From NCBI RefSeq assembly GCF_022539505.1, contig NC_061513.1, positions 179,954,017-180,018,016 of the forward strand: a stretch of 64,000 bases of DNA, in the 5' to 3' direction. Source of the DNA: Lolium rigidum. Its lineage: Eukaryota > Streptophyta > Magnoliopsida > Poales > Poaceae. The position numbers were made by a program, and so were the translations under genes. A model generated the notes under the pieces. It was not told the origin of the DNA and searched no databases. It saw nothing but the letters and a program-made list of their open reading frames with translations. Shown piece by piece: positions 32,360 through 43,918 of the stretch (its first letter is position 1; every line of letters starts with the position of its first letter).

Positions 32360-34881
32360 CTCTTGGGAGACAACCCATTATTTTATTTCTGCAATTTTTA
32401 TTTTATATTTGAGTCAAGGTTCTTGTTACTACTGTAGCAATACCTTTGTATCTTTATTTTCTTGCATTGTTGTGCCAAGTAAAGTCTTTGATAGAAAGTT
32501 GATACTAGATTTGGATTTCTGCGCAGAAACCGATTTTTAGCTATCACGAATTTAAGCTTTTCTCTCTGTATAAAAATCTGAAAATTCTGAAAAAATTCAT
32601 GAGTAATCCTCAGATATGTTCGCAACTTTCATTCAACTGGAGCTTTTCCATCTGAGCATGTTAAGTGCCTTGAAAAAAAATCGTCTTTACGGACTGTTCT
32701 GTTTTTGACAGATTCTGCCTTTTATTTCGCATTGCCTCTTTTACTGTGTTTGAGTGGATTTCTTTGCTCCATTAAATTTCAGTAACCTTGGGTAATGTCC
32801 AGAAGTGTTGGGAATGATTGTGTCCTTGCTGAACATGTGAATTTTTGATTATGCACTAACCCTCTAATGAGATTGCTTTGAGTTTGGTGTGAAGGAAGTT
32901 TTCAAGGATCAAGAGAGGAGGATGATATAATATGATCAAGAAGAGTGAAAAGTCTAAGCTTGGGGATGCCCCCGTGGTTCATCCCTGCATATTTCAAGAA
33001 GACTCAAGCGTCTAAGCTTGGGTATGCCCAAGGCATCCCTGTCTTCATCGACAATTTATTAGGTCATCTCTAGTGAAACTATATTTTAATTCCGTCACAT
33101 CTTATGCACTTTACTTGGAGCGTCTATGTGCTTTTATTTTCGTTTTGTTAATTTTCATTCTCTGAGTAAATCGGATCCTAGCATGCTTGTGTGGGAGAGA
33201 TACACGCTTCGCTTTTTCATTTGAACACTTCTGTTCTTCGTTTTACTTTAATATTCATGGCGAAAGCTGAAAGCCTCAGCACTTATTGTTTATGTTTATG
33301 GCGAAAGCTGAAAGCCTCAGTATTGATTGTTATTTGGTTGGAAACAGAAAATACTTCATGTGGTAGTTGGTATATTGTCTTGAATAATTTGATGCTTGGC
33401 AATTTTTTTGAGCTGTCAAGTAGATTATGTTTAAGCTTTTGCACCATGTAGTTTAAGCCTATTAGTGGAGAAGTACCGTAGAGCTGGCTGAAATTTGGTT
33501 TGCATGATTGGTCTCTCTAAGGTCTAGATATTTTCTGGTAAAAGTGTTTGAGTAACAAGGAAGACAGTGTAGAGTCTTATATTGCTTGCAATATGTTTTT
33601 ATGTAAGTCTTGCTGTACCAGTTTATAATTGTGTTTGCTTCAAACAACCTTGCTAGCCAAAGCCTTGTACTGAGAGGGAATGCTTCTCGTGCATCGAAAT
33701 CCTTGAGCCAAAACCTGTGCCATTTGTGTCCACCATAACTACCTATTATGTGGTATTTTCTGCCATTCCAAGTAAATACTTCATGTGCTACCTTTAAACA
33801 ATTCAAAACTTTATTACTCCTTATTTGTGTCAATGTTTTATAGCTCATGAGGAAGTATGTGGTGTTTTATCTTTCAATCTTGTTGGGCAGACTTTCACCA
33901 ATGGACTAGTGGCATATACATCCTCTTATCCAATAATTTTGCAAAAAGAGCTGGCAATGGGGTGCCCAGCCCCAATTAATTAACTTTCATTAATAATTCT
34001 CTTCACATGTTTTGCCCTGATTTATCAGTAAGCAACTTAATTTTGCAACAGACACTCCTCCATGGTATGTGAAATGTTGGAAGGCACCCGAGGATTCGGT
34101 TAGCCATGGCTTGTGAAAGCAAAAGGTTGGGAGGAGTGTCATCTATAAATAAAACTAAAATACATGTGTAAACAAAAGAGAAGAGGGTTGATCTACCTTG
34201 CTGGTAGAGATAACGTCCTTCATGGGAGCCGCTCTTTGAAAGTCTGTTTGACAAGGGGGTTAGAGTGCCCACTACCATTCGTTAACAACAAAAAACACCT
34301 CTCAAAACTTTATTTTTATGCTCTCTTTATGATTTCAAAAACTTAAAAAGCTCTAGCACATGATTTAATCCCTGCTTCCCTCTGCGAAGGGCCTATCTTT
34401 TACTTAATGTTGAGTCAGTTTACCTACTTATTTCTATCTTAGAAGCAAACACTTGTGTCAACTGTGTGCATTGATTCTTACATGCTTGCTTATTGCACTT
34501 ATTATATTACTTTGTGTTGACAATTATCCATGAGATATGCATGTTGAAGTTGAAAGCAATTGCTGAAACTTAAATCTGCCTTTGTGTTGCTTCAAAACCT
34601 TTTATTAAGAATCTATTGCTTTATGAGTTAACTCTTATGCAAGAATTTTTGATGCTTGTCTTGAAAGTACTATTCATGAAAAGTTTTTGCTATATGATTC
34701 AGTTGTTTAGTCATTATCTTTTTGTTAGCAAACTATAGACCATTGCTTTGAGTCACTTCATTCATCTCATATGCTTTACAATAGTATTGATCAAGATTAT
34801 GTTGGTAGCATGTCACTTCAGAAATTATTTTTGTTATCGTTTACCTACTCGAGGACGGGTAGAACTAAGCTTGGGGATGCT
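32360..34881 (+). other. Non-coding 3' domain of outer element
   Basis: No supported gene. It has the same landmarks as the 3' domains of the two related elements: AAGCTTGGGGATGCC motifs near 32958 and 34868, a GGTATGCC/GGCATCCC hairpin with one mismatch at 33019-33039, and a polypurine-like CTAAGCTTGGGGATGC before the LTR. A 41-bp tandem duplication containing GGCGAAAGCTGAAAGCCTCA occurs at 33257-33320. Confidence 0.6.
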
Positions 34882-35694
34882 TGATATGTCTCCAACGTAT
34901 CTATAATTTCTTATGTTCCATGCTAGTTTTATGCCAATAGCTACATGTTTTATATGCACTTTATATCATATTATGGCATTTATTGGACTAACCTATTAAC
35001 AAGATGCCACAGTGCCGGTTTACGTTTATTATGTCCGTTTATTGCAGTAAAAGGCCCAAAAACCAAAGTGCTCGGAAAAATCCAGAAAAATTACAGAAAT
35101 TCTATTTCACCAGAAGACCCACGGAGCCAGAAGGGCCAGGCCAGAGGAGGCCCACGGCCTCCTCCCCATCCACTAGCACGGCCAGGAGGGGGGCGGCGCC
35201 GCCCTATGGGGTGGGCCCCTCGGGCACCCCCTCGCGCCGCCCTTTCGCCTATATTAAGCTCCTGCCCTGAAAACCCTGAAGGGATGGACGATTTCTCCAG
35301 AAGAGTTCCGTAGCTCCGCCGCCACCAAAAACCCTAATTCGGGGGACATAAGTCTCTGTTTCGGCACCCTGCCGGGACGGGGAATTGCCCCCGGAGCCAT
35401 CTCCATCGACTCCATCGCCATCTTCATCGCTGTTGTTGTCTCCCATGATGAGGAGGGAGTAGTTCTCCCCCGAGGCTGGGGGCTCTACCGGTAGCTATGT
35501 GGTTCATCTCTCTCTCTCATGGTGTGATCTTTATGTGATCATGAGCTTTGTAATCTAGTTGAATATGTAGATGTTACTCTTGTCTACTATGCACTCTAGA
35601 GGTTACTTTAATATGAACTCCGGAGTCACTCTCCACGGTGTGATGGTGACAGTGTGCGCATCGTGTGTAATTCCTTTATGACATTGTGGAGCTT
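34882..35694 (+). repeat. 3' LTR of outer element, first part
   Basis: Matches 28305-29110 and stops at AGCTT, where the inner element inserted. The LTR resumes at 42602. Confidence 0.92.
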
Positions 35695-37406
35695 TGATAC
35701 GTCTCCGACGTATCAATAATTTCTTATGTTCCATGCCATATTATTGATGATACCTACATGTTTTATGCACACTTTATGTCATATTCGTGCGTTTTCTGGA
35801 ACTAACCTATTAACAAGATGCCGAAGAGCCAGCTCTCGTTTTCTCGCTGTTTTTGGTTTCGTAAATCCTAGTAACGAAATATTCTCGGAATTGGACGAAA
35901 TCAAGACCCAGGGGCCTATTTTCCCGGAGCCTTCCAGAACACCCGAGAGCCGCCAGAGGGAAGCCCTGGGGGCCCCACACCACACCCTGGCGCGGCCAGA
36001 GGGGGGGGCGCGCCGCCCTATGGTGTGGGCCCCCCAGGCCCCCTCCGAGGCTGCCCTTCCGCCTATTTAAAGCCTCCGTGGCGAAAACCCTGAGGCGAAA
36101 AACCACGATACGGAAAACCTTCCAGAGCCGCCGCCATCGCGAAGCCAAGATCTGGGGGACAGGAGTCTCTGTTCCGGCACGCCGCCGGAGCGGGGAAGTG
36201 CCCCCGGAAGGCTTCCCCATCGACACCGCTGCCATCTCCACCGCCATCTTCATCACCGCTGCTGCTCCCATGAGGAGGGAGTAGTTCTCCATCGAGGCTC
36301 GGGGCTGTACCGGTAGCTATGTGGTTAATCTCTCTCCTATGTACATCAATACAATAATCTCATGAGCTGCCTTACATGATTGAGATTCATATGATGATGC
36401 TTGTAATCTAGATGTCACTATGCTAGTCAAGTGAGTTTTACTTATGTGATCTCCGGAGACTCCTTGTCCCACGTGTGTAAAGGTGACAAGTGTGTGCACC
36501 GTGTGGGTCTCTTAGGCTATATTTCACGTAATACTTATTCACCGTTATGAATGGCATAGTGAAGTGCTTATTTATATCTCTTTATGATTGCAATGTATTT
36601 TGTATCGCAATTTATCTATGTGCTACTCTAGCAATGTTATTAAAGTAGTTTTATTCCTCCCGCACGGTGTAATGGTGACAAGTGTGTGCATCCGTGTCAG
36701 TACTTGGTTTATGCTATGATTATGATCTATTGTAGATTATGAAGTTAACTATTGCTATGATAGTATTGATGTGTATTATTCCTCCTACATAGCATGAAGG
36801 TGACAGTGTGCATACTATGTTAGTACTTGGTTTAGTTGAATTGATCTTTCTTGCACTCTAAGGTTATTTAAATATGAACATTGAATTGTGGAGCTTGTTA
36901 ACTCCGGCATTGAGGGTTCATGTAATCCTACGCAATGTGTTCATCATCCAACAAGAGTGTAGAGTATGCATCTATCTATTCTCGTTATGTGATCAAAGTT
37001 GAGAGTGTCCACTAGTGAAAGTCTAATCCCTAGGCCTTGTTCCTAAATATCGCTATCGCTGCTTGTTTACTCGTTTTACTCGCGTTACTACTGCTGCGTT
37101 ACTACCGCTTGTTTATCGTCCCGGGCAAAGCACTTTTCTCGGTGCCGTTGCTACTACTTATTCATACCACCCGTATTTCACTATCTCTTCGCCGAACTAG
37201 TGCACCTATTAGGTGTGTTGGGGACACAAGAGACTTCTTGCTTTGTGGTTGCAGGGTTGCATGAGAGGGATATCTTTGACCTCTTCCTCCCCGAGTTCGA
37301 TAAACCTTGGGTGATCCACTTAAGGGAAACTTGCCGCTGTTCTACAAACCTCTCGCTCTTGGAGGCCCAACACTGTCTACAAGAATAGAAGCTCCCGTAG
37401 ACATCA
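35695..37406 (+). repeat. 5' LTR of inner element
   Basis: A 1712-bp LTR near-identical to 40895-42601. It differs mainly by CTCG for CTG, for example 36981-36984 against 42177-42179 and 37352-37355 against 42548-42550. TATTTAAAG at 36064-36072 is the promoter-like box. Confidence 0.93.
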
Positions 37407-37416
37407 AGCACTTTTC

Positions 37417-37434
37417 TGGCGCCGTTGCCGGGGA
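37417..37434 (+). other. tRNA-Asp-type primer-binding site (inner element)
   Basis: TGGCGCCGTTGCCGGGGA, the standard sequence for this element group, 10 bp after the LTR end. A partial second copy (CTGGCGCCGTTG) lies near 37472-37483. Confidence 0.85.
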
Positions 37435-37571
37435 GGAAAGGTAAAAGGCACTCATACTCCGGTCTCAGGTAAAGTACTTTTCTGGCGCCGTTGTGTGTGT
37501 GTGCTCGAAGCTATTTCCTTTAGATCCTGCAATTGCATCTTTTTGTTTCTTGTTTACACTAGTTTGGCATA

Positions 37572-38304
37572 ATGGACAACAATGAGCTTCTTATTCTATT
37601 TCCTGATTTAAAACATGGATTGTTTGATGCGAAAATTAAAAAACCTATGGAATCTTATTTGCATGCTCGGTAGTAATATTAGTATGAACGCTTTGAACAC
37701 CATTGTTGATAATAATATAGAAAGTTCTAAGCTTGGGGAAGCTGGTTTTCATGATCTTTTTAGTCCCCCAAGCATTGAGGAGAAAATTTTCTTTGATGAT
37801 ACTTTGCCTCCTATTTATGATGATTATAATAGTGGTCTTTTGGTACAACCTACTATGGAGAGTAAATTTTATTGTGATTATACTATGCCTCCTACACTTG
37901 ATGAGAATAATAATGATAGCTACTTTGTTGAATTTGCTCCCACTACAACTAATAAAATTGATTATGCCTATGTGGAGAGTAATAATTTTATGCATGAGAC
38001 TCATGATAAGAATGCTTTATGTGATAGTTATATTGTTGAGTTTGCTCATGTTGCTACTGAAAGTTATTATGAGAGAGGAAAATATGGTTGTAGAAATTTT
38101 CATGTTAAAACACCTCTCTATGTGCTAAATTTTTTGAAGCTACACTTGTTTTATCTTCCTATGCTTGTTACTTTGCTCCTCATGAACTTGTTTATTTACA
38201 AGATTCCTATGCATAGGAAGCATGTTAGACTTAAATGTGTTTTGAATTTTCCTCTTGATGCTCTCTTTTGCTTCAAATACTATTTCTTGCGAGTGCATCA
38301 TTAA
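37572..38304 (+). pseudogene. Small acidic protein of Sabrina/WHAM-like element (one frame break)
   Basis: The start at ATG 37572 corresponds to ATG 29791 of the outer element. The frame hits a TAG at 37671-37673, while the conserved remainder lies in another frame through 38304. The switch falls on CTCG at 37666-37669, the error-prone variant of CTG seen elsewhere in this window, so the break may not be real. The downstream part has acidic segments with repeated PPIYDDY/PPTLDEN-like units, then NALCDSYIVEF and ESYYERGKYG, and a hydrophobic tail with basic residues (HRKHVRLKC) that could hold a membrane-like helix. No known domain is recognised. Conservation between two elements with diverged LTRs suggests it was maintained for some time. 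Confidence 0.65.
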
Positions 38305-40894
38305 AACTGCTGAGCCCATCTTAACGGCTATAAAGAAAGAACTTCTTGGGAGATAACCCATGTGTTATTTTTCTACAGTATTTTGTTTTATATTTGTGTC
38401 TTGGAAGTTGTTTACTACTGTAGCAACCTCTCCTTATCTTAGTTTTGCGTTTTGTTGTGCCAAGTAAAGTCGTTGATAGAAAGGTTGATACTAGATTTGG
38501 ATTATCTGCGCAGTTCCAGATTTCTTTGCTGTCACGAATCTGGGTCTACCTCCCTGTAGGTAGCTCAGAAAATTAAGCCAATTTACGTGCATGATCCTCA
38601 GATATGTACGCAAGTTTCATTCAATTTGAGAATTTTCATTTGAGCAAGTCTGGTGGCCTAATAAAATCCATCTTTACGGACTGTTCTGTTTTGACAGATT
38701 CTGCCTTTTATTTCGCATTGCCTCTTTTGCTATGTTGGATGAATTTCTTTGATCCATTAATGTCCAAGTAGCTTTATGAAATGTCCAGAAGTGTTAAGAA
38801 TGATTGTGTCACCTCTGAACATGTGAATTTTTATTGTGCACTAACCCTCTAATGAGTTGTTTCGAGTTTGGTGTGGAGGAAGTTTTCAAGGATCAAGAGA
38901 GGAGTATGATGCAATATGATCAAGGAGAGTGAAAGCTCTAAGCTTGGGGATGCCCCGGTGGTTCACCCCTGCATATTCTAAGAAGACTCAAGCGTCTAAG
39001 CTTGGGGATGCCCAAGGCATCCCCTTCTTCATCGACAACATTATCGGGTTCCTCCCCCGAAACTATATTTTTATTCCGTCACATCTTATGCACTTTGCTT
39101 GGAGCGTCGGTTTGTTTTTGTTTTTGTTTTGTTTGAATAAAATGGATCCTAGCATTCACTTTATGGGAGAGAGACACGCTCCGCTGTAGCATATGGACAA
39201 GTATGTCCTTAGGCTCTACTCATAGTATTCATGGCGAAGTTTCTTCTTTGTTAATTTGTTATATGGTTGGAATTGGAAAATGCTACATGTAGTAACTCTA
39301 AAAATGTCTTGGATAATTTGATACTTGGCAATTGTTGTGCTCATGTTTAAGCTCTTGCATCATATACTTTGCACCCATTAATGAAGAAACACTTAGAGCT
39401 TGCTAATTTGGTTTGCATATTTGGTTTCTCTAGAGTCTAGATAACATCTAGTATTGAGTTTTGAACAACAAGGAAGACGGTGTAGAGTCTTATAATGTTT
39501 ACAATATGTCTTTTATGTGAGTTTTGCTGCACCATTCATCCTTGTGTTTGTTTCAAATAACCTTGCTAGCCTAAACCTTGTATCGAGAGGGAATACTTCT
39601 CATGCATCCAAAATACTTGAGCCAACCACTATGCCATTTGTGTCCACCATACCTACCTACTACATGGTATTTATCCGCCATTCCAAAGTAAATTGCTTGA
39701 GTGCTACCTTTAAAATTCCATCATTCACCATTGCAATATATAGCTCATGGGACAAATAGCTTTAAAACTATTGTGGTATTGAATATGTACTTATGCACTT
39801 TATCTCTTATTAAGTTGCTTGTTGTGCGATAACCATGTTTTCTGGGGACGCCATCAACTATTCTTTGTTGAATATCATGTGAGTTGCTATGCATGTCCGT
39901 CTTGTCTGAAGTAAGAGAGATCTACCACCTTAATGGTTGGAACATGCATATTGTTAGAGAAGAACATTGGGCCGCTAACTAAAGCCATGATTCATGGTGG
40001 AAGTTTCAGTTTTGGACATACATCCTCAATCTCATATGAGAATAATAATTGTTGCCACATGCTTATGCATTAAAGAGGAGTCCATTATCTGTTGTACATG
40101 TTGTCCCGGTATGGATGTCTAAGTTGAGAATAATCAAAAGCGAGAAATCCAAAATGCGAGATTTCTCCTTAGACCTTTGTACAGGCGGCATGGAGGTACC
40201 CCATTGTGACACTTGGTTAAAACAAGTGCATTGCAAAGATCTGGTAGTCCAAGCTAATTAGGACAAGGTGTGGGCACTATTAGTATACTATGCATGAGGC
40301 TTGCAACTTGTAAGATATAACTTTCATAACTCATATGCTTTATTACTACCGTTGACAAAATTGTTTCATGTTTTCAAAATAAAAGCTCTAGCACAAATAT
40401 AGCAATTGATGCTTTCCTCTTTGAAGGACCATTCTTTTTACTTTTATGTTGAGTCAGTTCACCCATCTCTCTCCACCTCAAGAAGCAAACACTTGTGTGA
40501 ACTCGTGCATTGATTCCTACATACTTGCATATTGTACTTGTTATATTACTCTATGTTGACAATTATCCATGAGATATACATGTTACAAGTTGAAAGCAAC
40601 CGCTGAAACTTAATCTTCCTTTGTGTTGCTTCAATGCCTTTACTTTGATTTATTGCTTTATGAGTTAACTCTTATGCAAGACTTATTGATGCTTGTCTTG
40701 AAGTACTATTCATGAAAAGTCTTTGCTTTATGATTCACTTGTTTACTCATGTCATTACCATTGTTTTGATCGCTGCATCCACTACATATGTTTACAAATA
40801 GTATGATCAAGGTTATGATGGCATGTCACTTCAGAAATTATTTTTGTTATCACTAAACCTGCTCGGGACGAGCAGAACTAAGCTTGGGGATGCT
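38305..40894 (+). other. Non-coding 3' domain of inner element
   Basis: No supported gene. AAGCTTGGGGATGC occurs near 38940, 38999 and 40881, the last next to the 3' LTR in the polypurine-tract position. The perfect hairpin at 39004-39024 lies here. Confidence 0.65.
39004..39024 (+). other. Conserved GGGGATGCC/GGCATCCCC hairpin (inner element)
   Basis: A 9-bp perfect stem with a CAA loop, directly after CTAAGCTT. Equivalents are 8815-8833 (minus strand) and 33019-33039. Confidence 0.65.
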
Positions 40895-42601
40895 TGATAC
40901 GTCTCCGACGTATCGATAATTTCTTATGTTCCATGCCATATTATTGATGATACCTACATGTTTTATGCACACTTTATGTCATATTCGTGCGTTTTCTGGA
41001 ACTAACCTATTAACAAGATGCCGAAGAGCCAGCTTCTGTTTTCTGCTGTTTTTGGTTTCGTAAATCCTAGTAACGAAATATTCTCGGAATTGGACGAAAT
41101 CAAGACCCAGGGGCCTATTTTTCCCGGAGCCTTCCAGAACACCCGAGAGCCGCCAGAGAGAAGCCCTGGGGGCCCCACACCACACCCTGGCGCGGCCAGA
41201 GGGGGCGCGCCGCCCTATGGTGTGGGCCCCCCGAGCCCCCTCCGAGGCTTCCCTTCCGCCTATTTAAAGCCTCCGTCGCGAAAACCCCGAGGCGAAAAAC
41301 CACGATACGGAAAACCTTCCGCAGCCGCCGCCATCGCGAAGCCAAGATCTGGGGGACAGGAGTCACTGTTCCGGCACGCCGCCGGGACGGGGAAGTGTCC
41401 CGGAAGGCTTCCCCATCGACACCGCTGCCATCTCCACCGCCATCTTCATCACCGCTGCTGCTCCCATGAGGAGGGAGTAGTTCTCCATCGAGGCTCGGGG
41501 CTGTACCGGTAGCTATGTGGTTAATCTCTCTCCTATGTACTTCAATACAATAATCTCATGAGCTGCCTTACATGATTGAGATTCATATGATGATGCTTGT
41601 AATCTAGATGTCACTATGCTAGTCAAGTGAGTTTTACTTTTGTGATCTCCGGAGACTCCTTGTCCCACGTGTGTAAAGGTGACGAGTGTGTGCACCGTGT
41701 GGGTCTCTTAGGCTATATTTCACAGAATACTTATTCACCGTTATGAATGGCATAGTGAAGTGCTTATTTATATCTCTTTATGATTGCAATGTATTTTGTA
41801 TCGCAATTTATCTATGTGCTACTCTAGCAATGTTATTAAAGTAGTTTTATTCCTCCCGCATGGTGTAATGGTGACAAGTGTGTGCATCCGTGTCAGTACT
41901 TGGTTTATGCTATGATTATGATCTCTTGTAGATTATGAAGTTAACTATTGCTATGATAGTATTGATGTGTATTATTCCTCCTACATAGCATGAAGGTGAC
42001 AGTGTGCATACTATGTTAGTACTTGGTTTAGTTGAATTGATCTTTCTTGCACTCTAAGGTTATTTAAATATGAACATTGAATTGTGGAGCTTGTTAACTC
42101 CGGCATTGAGGGTTCGTGTAATCCTACGCAATGTGTTCATCATCCAACAAGAGTGTAGAGTATGCATCTATCTATTCTGTTATGTGATCAAAGTTGAGAG
42201 TGTCCACTAGTGAAAGTCTAATCCCTAGGCCTTGTTCCTAAATATCGCTATCGCTGCTTGTTTACTTGTTTTACTCTGCGTTACTACCGCTGCGTTACTA
42301 CTGCTTGTTTACTCGTCCCGGGCAAAGCACTTTTCCGGTGCCGTTGCTACTACTTATTCATACCACCCGTATTTCACTATCTCTTCGCCGAACTAGTGCA
42401 CCTATTAGGTGTGTTGGGGACACAAGAGACTTCTTGCTTTGTGGTTGCGGTGGTTGCATGAGAGGGATATCTTTGACCTCTTCCCCCTGAGTTCGATAAA
42501 CCTTGGGTGATCCACTTAAGGGAAACTTGCTGCTGTTCTACAAACCTCTGCTCTTGGAGGCCCAACACTGTCTACAATAATAGAAGCTACCGTAGACATC
42601 A
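40895..42601 (+). repeat. 3' LTR of inner element
   Basis: A 1707-bp LTR, partner of 35695-37406, followed directly by the target duplication AGCTT. Confidence 0.93.
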
Positions 42602-43114
42602 AGCTTGTTTACTCCGGCTTGAGGTGTGCTTTTGCAGCCCTACACAATGAATGGTGTTTGTTATCCAACAAGAGAGTGTTTGAGAGTAGCATTTATTTAT
42701 TCAATTATGTGATCATTGTTGAGAGTGTCCACTAGTGAAAGTATGATCCCTAGGCCTTGTTTCTAAGCATTGAAACACCGTTTCCAACAAGTTACGCTAC
42801 ATGTTCGCTTGCTGCCATTTTTATTTCAGATTGCAATTACTACTTATAATCATCCACATTACTTGTATTTTACTATCTCTTCGCCGAACTAGTGCACCTA
42901 TACATCTGACAAGTGTATTAGGTGTGTTGGGGACACAAGAGACTTCTTATATCTTAATTGTAGGGTTGCTTGAGAGGGATATCTTTGACCTCTACCTCCC
43001 TGAGTTCGATAAACCTTGGGTGATTCACTTAAGGGAAACTTGCTACTGTTCTACGAACCTCTTCTCTTGGAGGCCCAACACTGTCTACAGGAATAGAAGC
43101 GTGCGTAGACATCA
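42602..43114 (+). repeat. 3' LTR of outer element, second part
   Basis: Continues the outer LTR after the inner insertion and matches 29106-29619 to the GACATCA end. Confidence 0.92.
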
Positions 43115-43190
43115 ATTCTCAAGTTAACCAATGAACATATGAAAGAGGTTTCAAGGTCTATTAAAGAAAAGGGAATTAAGACCTTTTATA
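43115..43190 (+). pseudogene. gypsy gag relic, second part
   Basis: After one ATTCT duplication copy is discounted, the frame from 28304 continues here in phase (KLTNEHMKEVSRSIKEKG) to a TAG at about 43190. The continuity confirms that the outer element split an older coding remnant. Confidence 0.5.
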
Positions 43191-43918
43191 AATAGGGATT
43201 TCTATTTTCGTGCCCTCGGTTCCTTAGTTGTGCTCAGTTTTCCCCAGCTCCTTAGTTTTTCCTCAGTTTTCCCCAAGTGCTTGTTTGAAACCCGCAGAAG
43301 GCAGCTCAGACGGCAGGATTCCCGTTAAGTTAACCGCCCCGTGCTGACGTGTGGGGCCGCGTCGTGTGGGCCCGCGTCGCATGGGGCTGGTAGAAAGGGA
43401 CCGCGTGGGACAGGACGAGATAGCGTTTGGTTGCACGTGAGCAGGAGCTGGGTTTTGTCTCTCTCGGCCATTGGCATTTCCCTTTTAAGAGTACCTTTTC
43501 TGTCTCCTTCTCTCTGCCTTTTTCACCTAATTAGTATCAAATCTAGAGAAGCTTGCATTTCTGTCTTTCTTCAATTATTATTTGTGCCTTTTGGCCCTCG
43601 TTGTTTGCCCAATATGGCAGCAAATCTAGTAGGGAGCCCAATCTAGTACTCCATCGGGTCCATATGTATGTAGTTAAATCTAGAAGCAAATCTACAGGGA
43701 ATGTACGATAAATTCACAAGGTCATATAGTAGAATAGGGATAGATAATATAGATAATAAGCTGCATTCAGCAGCCAAACATAGTAGGGTTCGAGGTTCTT
43801 CACAGCAGTACATCACCATCATACTATTAACATAACAACGAGGGATCCCTAGCTAACAACAAAGGGATCCCAACAACAAAATGGAGGAGGCAGCAGCAGC
43901 ACACGTCCAGGACTCCGC
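43191..43918. other. Flank of the zf-XS-like gene with CTCAGTTTTCCCC motifs
   Basis: Contains TGCTCAGTTTTCCCC near 43231 and CCTCAGTTTTCCCC near 43262, then a GC-rich part and an AT-rich part that may include the 3' UTR of the minus-strand gene. No gene is seen. Confidence 0.45.

Larger units (their letters stand above)
35695..42601 (+). mobile_element. Sabrina/WHAM-like non-autonomous element (inner)
   Basis: A 6907-bp element with ends TGATACGTCTCC and GACATCA, inserted in the outer element's 3' LTR with target duplication AGCTT at 35690-35694 and 42602-42606. It holds two LTRs, a perfect tRNA-Asp-type primer site, one small reading frame and a long non-coding 3' domain. No gag, protease or polymerase is recognisable, so it would depend on proteins from a relative. 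It is younger than the outer element. Confidence 0.93.
28305..43114 (+). mobile_element. Sabrina/WHAM-like non-autonomous element (outer), with two nested insertions
   Basis: Ends are TGATACGTCTCC and GACATCA, with the 5-bp target duplication ATTCT at 28300-28304 and 43115-43119. The original element was about 6.1 kb: 5' LTR, tRNA-Asp-type primer site, a small broken reading frame, a non-coding 3' domain and a 3' LTR. It later received a copia solo LTR at 30588-32354 and a related element at 35695-42601, which lies inside its 3' LTR. No gag, protease or polymerase is recognisable. Confidence 0.9.
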
